DNA of 64,000 bases from an uncultured bacterium. Its GTDB lineage: Bacteria > Bacillota > Clostridia > Lachnospirales > Lachnospiraceae. The translations under genes and the position numbers were made by a program. Below the pieces are notes generated by a model that saw nothing but the letters and a program-made list of their open reading frames with translations, ran no database searches and was not told where the DNA came from. Position 1 is the stretch's first letter. Every line of letters starts with the position of its first letter. The stretch is from assembly GCA_947643145.1 (NCBI GenBank), contig CANRVD010000003.1, positions 59,228-123,227 on the forward strand, read 5' to 3'. Positions 8,523-15,266 of this stretch are shown piece by piece.

Positions 8523-9503
8523 CTACTGATAATTTTTAACATTTCCTGCATCCACTTTTTCAAAGGGAACCCATACGTACTTTTCATCCTCAGAAAGATA
8601 CTCCAGCCCTTTCAGATTTTGCCCCTTTGCAAGTCTGGCTGCTGCCTTTACCGCATACTCTCCCTGCCCGGTTGCTGACTGATACACAGTAAACGCCATC
8701 TTACCGTCTACAATTGCCTTACAGCCATCTGCCGTTGCATCCACACCTACTATAGTAATATCATCCGGCCCAATGCCTTTCTCCTCACATGCCTGAAGCA
8801 CGCCTAATGCCATAGCATCATTATTGCAGGCAACTACATCAATTGTCTGGCCTGTCTTTAGTAAAATTTCAAACTGCTCCTTTGCCATAGCTGTATCCCA
8901 GTCTGCATTATCATCAAATACATAATTAATAGTCTTACCGGATTCATTTAATGCAGCTTTTAAAGAATTGGTTCTTCCCAGAGTTGCAGAATGCATTTTC
9001 TCACCCTCAAAAACAGCCACATGTATCGTATCCTTACCAGAAAATTTCTCCAAAATATATTCTGCCTGATATGTCCCCGCATCCTCTTCATTAGAACCTA
9101 CGAAGACATACTGTCCGGCTTCCAGACGTTCCTCAGCCGGACAGGAATTATAAAATACCATAGGAATATCTCCTGCTGTCACCTGTAGCTGCAAAGCTGT
9201 ATCAACATCCACCGGGTTACATAAAATTACATCATATCCTCCATCTGCTGCCTCCTGAATCTGCGCAATCTGATTTTCAAGAGAACCCTCTGCATCCTTG
9301 GCAACAAACTCCGCCCCCATCTTCTCAGCAGTCTCTTTCGCCTTATCAATCAATGCCTGACGAAATGTATCCGCTGAAGATACCGTCAGATACATTTTAA
9401 TTCCACTGGCAGACTCATCATCGGTTCCACCTGTAGCTGCACAGCCACAAAACAGGCTTATGCAAAGAATCATTGCAACCATTATATTACATATTTTTTT
9501 CAT
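8523..9503 (-). CDS. Sugar-type periplasmic-binding lipoprotein (Peripla_BP_4)
   Basis: Substrate-binding lipoprotein of 326 residues in the ribose/galactose-binding (LacI-like) class. A lipobox (SLFCGCAA) follows the signal peptide. The mature protein shows the two-lobe pattern: DVILCNPVDVDTALQ, then DVVACNNDAMALGVLQA and ITIVGVDATADGCKAI. ATG 9503 is chosen over 9515 because GAGGA is correctly placed for the inner ATG and overlaps the outer one. No ABC ATPase or permease adjoins. The upstream gene, 65 bp away in the same direction, is a chemoreceptor, so this protein may deliver ligand to a receptor or to a transporter encoded elsewhere. Confidence 0.9.
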   Translation of the reverse strand: MKKICNIMVAMILCISLFCGCAATGGTDDESASGIKMYLTVSSADTFRQALIDKAKETAEKMGAEFVAKDAEGSLENQIAQIQEAADGGYDVILCNPVDVDTALQLQVTAGDIPMVFYNSCPAEERLEAGQYVFVGSNEEDAGTYQAEYILEKFSGKDTIHVAVFEGEKMHSATLGRTNSLKAALNESGKTINYVFDDNADWDTAMAKEQFEILLKTGQTIDVVACNNDAMALGVLQACEEKGIGPDDITIVGVDATADGCKAIVDGKMAFTVYQSATGQGEYAVKAAARLAKGQNLKGLEYLSEDEKYVWVPFEKVDAGNVKNYQ

Positions 9504-9545
9504 ATTATTCCTCATTTCTGCAAAGTGAACTTTGTTCCCGTTTGC
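9504..9545 (-). promoter_or_regulatory. Hairpin abutting GCAGAAATGAGG Shine-Dalgarno (simple-hairpin family, copy 2)
   Basis: Read on the minus strand, GCAAA (9541-9545) pairs with TTTGC (9520-9524), enclosing GGGAAC-AAA-GTTCAC with one mismatch. The 3' strand runs directly into AGAAATGAGG and the start codon. It aligns over about 45 nt with the leader of the BceA-like gene at 44330-44371. Confidence 0.55.
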
Positions 9546-9568
9546 TTTACTGCTTGTTTACTTTTGCC

Positions 9569-11578
9569 TTAAATCTTAAAGCGGCCAATTCGCTCTTTCA
9601 AACTATCCGCACTTGCAGACAACTCCTGTGCATCGTCCAGAACGGCATTACTGCTGTCTGCAATATTATTTGCCTGAATTACCATATTTTCAGAGGTTGC
9701 ATGAATTTCCTCTGTACTTGCCGCCTGCTCCTCAGAAATAGCAGCAACATTTGTTGCAACCTCATCTACTTCTCCAATCTTTGCCATCATTTGCTCAATC
9801 AGGCTGCCAGTAGTATGAATGTCCTCAAAAATTTCATCAAAAGTCCCAAGGGCAGTATCAATCATGGCACTGCTTTCATTAATACTCTTCATGCTCACTT
9901 CTGCCTGCTCTATTGTTTCCTTCACAAGCCTTGTAATTTCACCAATCAACTGTACAATGTTATCAACGGATTCTGTACTATTCTGCGCCAACTTGCCGAT
10001 TTCAGAAGCTACAACAGCAAATCCCCTTCCTGCTTCCCCTGCCCTGGCCGCTTCAATAGATGCATTCAATGACAGCAGATTCGTTTCTTCTGCAATATTT
10101 CCAATTACAGCTACAATATTAGTAATCTCCTCAGAAGCCGTTCCAACCTTATCAATCGCCTCGTCCAGCCTTTGAATTGACTGGCTGATATTATTCATCG
10201 CATCGTTTACCTGACGCATATCACTTTTTCCTTTTTCAGACGCCGAAACGGTCTGATTCATACACTCCTCCACCTTCGTGCTGGTAACTTTTGTATCGGA
10301 AACCACCATAGCAAGTGAGGTTGCGTTATCTGCAATTTCAGAAATCGACTCTGATAACTGGTCTACTGTATTGTTCAACTCCTGCATGGACTGCGCCTGA
10401 ATCTTTGCAATACCATTCATATCACCCGAAAGACCATTTGTCGCATCTGACTGGCTGGACACTTTTTCTGAAATGTCCTGTATCTCATGAAGCATTCCCC
10501 GAATCGAAAGAATAAACTGCTCCACGCTCCTTCCCATCTTTCCAATTTCATCGCGTCCTCTGGCATTTACATCTACTGTAAAATCACCATCTGCCATAGT
10601 TGTAATCGTTTTGGTCAGACCGCGTACCGGCTTAACAACCATATGTATAATCCGCTCAACCGCTATAAACAGGACAATTAGAAAAACAACTGCAATAATA
10701 ATCATATTTGTCCGCAGGTTATTAACATCTGCATAAATAATTTCGCTTGGAACGAAAGACACCAGTATCCAGTCTGTACCAGATACCGTCTCAAAACTGG
10801 TCAGATTACCAGCGATAGAACATTGCGAATAGTCCCTGTCTGCAAGCCGTTTTGCTACTCCTGCCATAAAAGTATCTTTATTGGAAGTTTCCAGTTTTGT
10901 GGAAATAAGGGAGGAATCACGGTGTGCCAGAATGGTCCTGTCACGTGAGTCAACCAGAAACGCTTCCGCATCGTCCATTTTTACAAAAGAATTAACAATT
11001 GTAGTAATGCGCTGCAATGAAACATCAGCTGATAATATCCTGATTTGCTCTCCGCCGTCATTGATAATGGCAGATGCACTAACCTAATTCGTACCATCTG
11101 CACTCTGGTATGCTGTTCCATAGCGCATATTAACACGCGTCAGACCTTCCTTGTACCATGTCGCATTTTTTGCATCTGAAAAAGTTCTGTCTGACGCTGA
11201 GGCTTTTACTACATTTCCTTCCATATCAGCAATATACAACCCCTCTGGATAATCTGCATTATATCCATAGTAAGCATCTACTATTTTCTGCAGGTCCCCA
11301 TCCGCAGGTTTTGTCTGCTCAATCGTCCTCTTCGCCATAGAAAAAGATGCCAGATTTTTATCAAGCCATGCAGCAATATTGGCAGACTGATAGCCAATGG
11401 AAGAATCCAGCAGACCGATTGCATTCTTATATATCATCTTGCTTGAAATAGAATATGATAAAACAATCATTGCAATAATCAATATTGTAATAATTGGAAT
11501 GACTGTTCCGATTATCTTTGTCTTAATCGAGCCAGAGCCTTTTTCCTGCTTCCTTTTTTGTTTTTCTTGTTTTTTCAT
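9569..11578 (-). pseudogene. Methyl-accepting chemotaxis protein interrupted by an in-frame TAG
   Basis: The track splits this into an N-terminal part (164 codons) and a C-terminal part (482 codons), but both are in the same frame and only one TAG (11084-11086) separates them; the full product would be about 669 residues. Order: cytoplasmic Lys-rich start, TM1 (IIGTVIPIITILIIAMIVLSY), dCache-like extracellular sensor, TM2 ([20 protein letters not shown]), HAMP, and a signalling domain with the hairpin tip [14 protein letters not shown] region and [10 protein letters not shown]. The amber codon falls in the sensor, where DGTN-stop-VSASAI matches the usual conserved strand. Everything else is intact, so this is a very recent mutation, a sequencing error, or a suppressed codon. 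If truncated, the cell makes a sensor fragment without signalling domain. Confidence 0.85.
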
Positions 11579-11748
11579 AACCTTCCCCCAATCTGTGCAA
11601 TTCTACCAAAATTGCACTCTAATATTATTATTTTACTAGGATTTATCACAAAATACAATGACTATTTTCCAAACTACTATAGTCTAATTTCCTATTCTGT
11701 GTTATATTGTATAAAGTGATGCTGGGGTCAAAAGATTCATTGTGGGAA
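11579..11748. other. Intergenic region upstream of the MCP
   Basis: Contains the hairpin GTGCAATT/AATTGCAC close to the MCP start (about 11602-11624), the dispersed TTTTGACCC box and no convincing ORF. Confidence 0.5.
11717..11734 (-). repeat. CTTTTGACCCCAGCATCA box (copy 1)
   Basis: It matches 16 of 18 positions with 63948-63965. Both copies lie upstream of minus-strand genes and contain TTGACC, with TATAA(C/T) 19-20 bp further on, so they could be promoter elements with a long spacer. Confidence 0.5.
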
Positions 11749-11860
11749 GTGTGAATGAAAAAACCATTCACACAGGAAGAAACACCTGCAAAACAGGTTT
11801 GCTGCAAAGCAGCATTCTTCCTCTGTTTGTGCCAGCAAAGCTGGCATGATTGAAAGGGTG
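11749..11860 (+). promoter_or_regulatory. Highly structured leader of the sirtuin gene
   Basis: Successive perfect inverted repeats: GTGTGAATG/CATTCACAC (11749-11773); an outer helix AGGAAGAA/TTCTTCCT (11774-11822) enclosing ACCTG/CAGGT and TGCTGC/GCAGCA, i.e. a three-way junction; and TGCCAGC/GCTGGCA with an AAA loop (11830-11846). The last hairpin ends 7 nt before the SD AAAGGGTG. It has no U-tract, so a terminator is unlikely. Confidence 0.65.
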
Positions 11861-11866
11861 AAATAT

Positions 11867-12586
11867 ATGGAAGAACAAATTCAAAAATTAGCTGATTTAG
11901 TTAAGAAAAGTGAGCATATTGTATTTTTTGGCGGTGCCGGTGTCAGTACCGAAAGCGGCATTCCTGATTTCAGGAGCGTAGACGGTCTGTATCATCAAAA
12001 ATACGACTATCCGCCGGAAACAATTCTCAGCCATTCCTTTTTCCTGCAAAGAACAAAGGAATTTTATGAGTTCTACAGGGATAAAATGTTATATCTGGAT
12101 GCCAAACCAAATATTACACATAAAAAACTGGCACAGTGGGAAACGGAAGGAAAACTGGAAGGCATTGTCACTCAAAATATAGATGGTCTCCACCAACTTG
12201 CAGGCAACCAAAAGGTCTTTGAACTGCATGGCTCCATCCACCGGAATTACTGTACAAAATGCCACACTGCTTTTTCTATCGATTCGGTTATTCACTCCGA
12301 CGGAATCCCGCACTGTGACTGCGGCGGTATTATCAAGCCGGATGTGGTGCTTTATGAGGAAGGATTAAATGACGACACTGTGAGTGGTGCAATTCGGGCC
12401 ATTCAAAATGCAGATTTACTGATTGTAGGCGGAACCTCACTGTCTGTTTATCCTGCCGCCGGGATGCTGCAGTATTTTACCGGTGATACGCTTGCTTTAA
12501 TCAACAAATCTGCCACCCCATATGATTCCAATGCTGATATTTTGATTCAAAAAGGGCTTGGCGAGGTTTTTGGGCAGCTTCCATAA
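11867..12586 (+). CDS. cobB: NAD-dependent protein deacylase, sirtuin (CobB/SIR2)
   Basis: Removes acyl groups from lysine side chains using NAD+, releasing nicotinamide and O-acyl-ADP-ribose. The product has 239 residues from ATG 11867, preferred because AAAGGGTG is spaced for it. The Rossmann entry GAGVSTESGIPDFRS, TQNIDGLH with the catalytic histidine in ELHGSIH, a zinc ribbon (CTKC ... CDCG) and GGTSLSVYPA are all present. Tyr and Arg of the desuccinylase pocket are not clearly in place, so deacetylase is the safer call. Preceded by a strongly folded leader and followed, 125 bp on, by the TSCPD gene. Confidence 0.95.
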   Translation: MEEQIQKLADLVKKSEHIVFFGGAGVSTESGIPDFRSVDGLYHQKYDYPPETILSHSFFLQRTKEFYEFYRDKMLYLDAKPNITHKKLAQWETEGKLEGIVTQNIDGLHQLAGNQKVFELHGSIHRNYCTKCHTAFSIDSVIHSDGIPHCDCGGIIKPDVVLYEEGLNDDTVSGAIRAIQNADLLIVGGTSLSVYPAAGMLQYFTGDTLALINKSATPYDSNADILIQKGLGEVFGQLP

Positions 12587-12610
12587 CAATATCTATTGAA
12601 ACTTGTAATT

Positions 12611-12711
12611 TTTCACATAGCGAACAACGTTCGCATTGCAGTTTTGTGTCCGCGCGCTGCCTGACACAAAATTGCTTTTATGCAATAAGCAGCGCAGAAA
12701 AGGAGGATTTC
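12611..12711 (+). promoter_or_regulatory. Pseudoknot leader, copy A, before the TSCPD gene
   Basis: Stem 1 TTTTGTGTC (12642-12650) pairs with GACACAAAA (12663-12671). Its loop contains GCGCTGC (12654-12660), which pairs with GCAGCGC (12689-12695) downstream, giving an H-type pseudoknot. A small hairpin ATTGC/GCAAT fills the linker. The second stem ends 6 nt before AGGAGG. A separate hairpin GCGAAC/GTTCGC lies at about 12620-12634. Copies B (49.5 kb) and C (15.2 kb) share the layout. Confidence 0.65.
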
Positions 12712-12972
12712 ATGAACTACTCATATAAAACAAAAGGCACCTGTTCGCAGTTGATTCAATTTGATTTAGAAGGTGATATTGTACACAATATCCACTTCAT
12801 TGGCGGCTGCAACGGCAACACCCAAGGCGTGGCAGCACTTTGCGAAGGACTGACCGTAGAACAGATTGAAGGACGGCTCAAAGGAATTCAATGTGGTAAG
12901 CGCGGAACTTCCTGCGTTGACCAGTTGGCAACTGCTGTCCGTGAAGCACTGGAATCTGTTGTACAATCATAA
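12712..12972 (+). CDS. TSCPD domain protein (TIGR03905 type)
   Basis: Small protein of 86 residues matching the TSCPD family in length and motif order: GTCSQLIQFDL, GGCNGNTQGVAALCEG, CGKRGTSCVDQLA. The domain also occurs C-terminally in adenosylcobalamin-dependent ribonucleotide reductases, where Cys residues bind metal or relay thiols; the function of the free-standing form is unknown. The track start at 12646 is rejected because AGGAGG is spaced for ATG 12712. It follows the sirtuin gene and carries the pseudoknot leader, so its translation is likely regulated. Confidence 0.88.
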   Translation: MNYSYKTKGTCSQLIQFDLEGDIVHNIHFIGGCNGNTQGVAALCEGLTVEQIEGRLKGIQCGKRGTSCVDQLATAVREALESVVQS

Positions 12973-13011
12973 AAAAATAACGGATATTGCATCTTATTAC
13001 TAAGGTGATAG

Positions 13012-13115
13012 TAAGGGGCTGTCGGGAAATAGGAATTTTCAACAAGATATGGTGTTTTATTATCTCATAGATACCAATATCTAGAATGAAAAATTTATTT
13101 CCCGACAGCCCCTTA
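13012..13115. mobile_element. MITE with 20-bp perfect terminal inverted repeats
   Basis: TAAGGGGCTGTCGGGAAATA (13012-13031) is the exact reverse complement of 13096-13115. The 64-bp interior is AT-rich and non-coding. GGGGCTGTCGGGAAAT-type ends resemble IS1182-like transposon termini from memory, so the element is probably mobilised in trans. It lies between the TSCPD gene and the protease stop codon and could fold as a long hairpin in either transcript. Confidence 0.8.
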
Positions 13116-13134
13116 ACGAAGCCGATATGCTTTT

Positions 13135-14943
13135 TTATCGGAAGAAATCCCATAAACTTCCACCATTATTTCCATATGGTGAGCTATCTCTGCCATTATT
13201 TCCCGAATTATCTTCCTCACTGCTGTCTGATTCACCGCTCTGGCTGCTGCCATCTGACACATTATCAAGAGCCTCCTTGCCTTGTAACGTTACTGTCACT
13301 TTCTTTTCCTCATAATTGCCATTGTTGCTCCGTTTCAGCGTTATCTCAATCTTTGTTCCTTTACGATAGCTGTTGACCTTCTCACGCAGACTTTCCATCG
13401 TTGTAACTTCCATTTTATTTACTGCGGTAATAACATCATTTACCTTAATGCCCGCCTTTTCTGCGGCACTACCCTTTCCAACCTTAGCGACATAGACACC
13501 ATACGGCACATTATAGGCAACTGCTTCCTGTGATACCGGAAGCCCGGATATTCCAAGATATCCCATTTCGTCTTCCGTCAGTTCTTCCCGGTTCATCAAC
13601 TCATCAATAATAGGAATGGCCACAGAAATCGGAATAGCATATCCAACACCTTCAACCGTAGAATCTGCAATCTTAGCCGAATTAATTCCAACGACCTGCC
13701 CCTGCATATTCAGCAGTGCACCACCGCTATTACCCGGATTGATTGCTGCATCCGTCTGGATTGCTTTAATCTTATTTCCAGCGCTTCCATTTTCAGATGA
13801 CTCTGTAATTTCCCGGTCCTTTGCACTGATATAGCCAACGGTTACAGACTGGCCATATCCCAAAGCATTTCCAATTGCAATAACCATCTCTCCGACCTTT
13901 GCCTGCTCGGAATCCCCAAGGTCTGCAATCTTAATCTTTTCCATAGTGCTTTTCTTAACATCTGACACTTTAACTGCAATCACTGCCAAATCATTCGAAG
14001 AATCTGCGCCTTTTTTCGTCGCTTCATAAATTTCCCCATCAATAAACTGAACAGAAATTGTCTTAGCTTTATCAATTACATGATTGTTTGTTGCAATCAA
14101 AAGCTCCTTATCATTCTGACCAACAATAAAACCGCTGCCGCAGCTTGTTGTGTCTCTTCCCTGATAATACTGCCCAAACAAGTCATAGTAATCTGTTCCC
14201 TGCGTCGTACTGGTAATTGCTACAACCGCAGGCATACTCTGTTCTGCAATTGCAGAAACATCAGACACCACCTGCTTATTTGCCGTACCGTTATTAGTCC
14301 TGGGGGTTGCTGTAGCAGCCGGAGCATTATCTGTTGTCCTACCAAGCTGTACATTTTCTGTTCTGCCTGTACTGCCAAAAATCCTTTGGGTAGCATAATC
14401 TACTAGATTAAAGCAAATACTGGCAACGATGCCAAAGACAACCGCACAAGCTATCGTAATCAGAAATTTTTTCCCTGTTGAAGAACCGCCTTTCTTTGGT
14501 ACATTCCCATTGGTATTCCGATACCCATTATTCTGGTATGATCCATTTTGATATTGGTTGTTATAGTAGTTATTATTGTTTTGATAACTGCCATTTTGAT
14601 AATTATTATTATTTTGCCATCCGCCATTCTGATCGCTGCTTCCCTGATAGGTATCACTCTGCTGTCCGGCATTCTGATAGCCTGAACTATCACTTTGATA
14701 ATAGTTATCCTGACTATTCTTCCAAGTGTCCTGTCCAACACTGTCCGATGACTCTTCACTCTCTGCCGTACTCTGCTGGTTTTGACTGGCATAGTAGTCG
14801 CCAGAGTGTGTACTCTCGCCTTCACCATCCTTATAGGAATAGCGGTATGTCGTCGACTGGCTATTATCCTGATAATCCCCCTCGACAGAATTTCCGTATT
14901 CGCCAGTATATCCTGTATTCTTTTCTTCTTTATTCTCTTCCAT
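13135..14943 (-). CDS. Membrane-anchored HtrA/DegP-like serine protease
   Basis: S1C protease of 602 residues. Residues 1-155 are a cytoplasmic tail extremely rich in Gln, Asn, Tyr, Ser and Gly with repeated YQNGSYQNN units. One membrane span follows (FLITIACAVVFGIVASICF, about 160-178), then a trypsin-like domain with His in ATNNHVID, Asp in SSNDLAVIAV and Ser in NPGNSGGALLN. A PDZ domain (YLGISGLPV to about residue 550) and a Gly/Ser/Asn tail complete it. It acts at the outer face of the membrane on misfolded exported proteins. It lies divergent from the glycosylphosphotransferase gene. The length of the Q/N/Y-rich tail is the odd feature. Confidence 0.93.
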   Translation of the reverse strand: MEENKEEKNTGYTGEYGNSVEGDYQDNSQSTTYRYSYKDGEGESTHSGDYYASQNQQSTAESEESSDSVGQDTWKNSQDNYYQSDSSGYQNAGQQSDTYQGSSDQNGGWQNNNNYQNGSYQNNNNYYNNQYQNGSYQNNGYRNTNGNVPKKGGSSTGKKFLITIACAVVFGIVASICFNLVDYATQRIFGSTGRTENVQLGRTTDNAPAATATPRTNNGTANKQVVSDVSAIAEQSMPAVVAITSTTQGTDYYDLFGQYYQGRDTTSCGSGFIVGQNDKELLIATNNHVIDKAKTISVQFIDGEIYEATKKGADSSNDLAVIAVKVSDVKKSTMEKIKIADLGDSEQAKVGEMVIAIGNALGYGQSVTVGYISAKDREITESSENGSAGNKIKAIQTDAAINPGNSGGALLNMQGQVVGINSAKIADSTVEGVGYAIPISVAIPIIDELMNREELTEDEMGYLGISGLPVSQEAVAYNVPYGVYVAKVGKGSAAEKAGIKVNDVITAVNKMEVTTMESLREKVNSYRKGTKIEITLKRSNNGNYEEKKVTVTLQGKEALDNVSDGSSQSGESDSSEEDNSGNNGRDSSPYGNNGGSLWDFFR

Positions 14944-15098
14944 CTGATAACCTCCTCTTGTCCATTATCTGCCTGTTTTCAGAAACGAAACTAAATCATT
15001 ACTGCGATACTAGTGTAACAATGAAATGTGTAAAAGCTGTGAAAACTTCTTTAAGTTTTTCTTTTCTAAAATAGCAGAATGAAAAAACAAAATCAATA
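14944..15098. other. Divergent intergenic region, protease side
   Basis: AT-rich sequence between the protease start and the glycosylphosphotransferase promoter. It holds the protease SD (GAGGAGG on the minus strand); no ORF, RNA gene or clear repeat was seen. Confidence 0.5.
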
Positions 15099-15127
15099 TT
15101 GCGCATTTAATCGGGAAACTATATAAT
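15099..15127 (+). promoter_or_regulatory. Promoter of the glycosylphosphotransferase-TCS operon
   Basis: TTGCGC (15099-15104), 17 bp, TATAAT (15122-15127). Predicted start near 15134 gives a leader of about 130 nt. Confidence 0.65.
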
Positions 15128-15133
15128 AGATTT

Positions 15134-15266
15134 TTGATAATAGAATCTGGTTTTTGATTCTATTATGTATTCGCAAATACATTGGAACATTCCAACTGGC
15201 TTGTGTCTTTGCACTGCTTTGCACAAACCGGTTTTCGTGCAGAGCAGTGCAGAAATGAGGAAAAAA
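15134..15266 (+). promoter_or_regulatory. Structured leader with pseudoknot copy C
   Basis: An 11-bp hairpin ATAATAGAATC/GATTCTATTAT (15137-15166), GTATT/AATAC (15168-15181) and TTGGAA/TTCCAA precede the pseudoknot. Stem 1 is TTGTGT (15201-15206) with GCACAA (15221-15226). Loop sequence TGCACTGCT (15210-15218) pairs with AGCAGTGCA (15243-15251), 9 bp, ending at AGAAATGAGG. Relative to copies A and B the stem-2 G-C pair is A-T here, a compensatory change. Confidence 0.65.

Noticed and set aside
9473-10072. 199-codon plus-strand ORF
   Set aside because: It lies antisense to the MCP signalling domain and the binding-protein start, has no SD and reads as low-complexity shadow coding.
11084-11086. 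Programmed stop-codon readthrough or pyrrolysine
   Set aside because: No downstream stem-loop of the expected kind or Pyl genes visible in the window; left as mutation, error or suppression.
12642-12711. Known riboswitch class (preQ1, SAM-II or similar pseudoknots)
   Set aside because: The conserved cores I know for those classes were not recognised in any of the three copies; kept as an unassigned element.
13012-13115. Intrinsic terminator for the TSCPD gene
   Set aside because: The inverted ends are 64 bp apart and lack a following T-tract; an insertion element explains the perfect ends better.
14478-15074. 198-codon plus-strand ORF rich in His, Tyr and Ser
   Set aside because: Mirror image of the Q/N/Y-rich codons of the HtrA tail on the other strand; no ribosome site.
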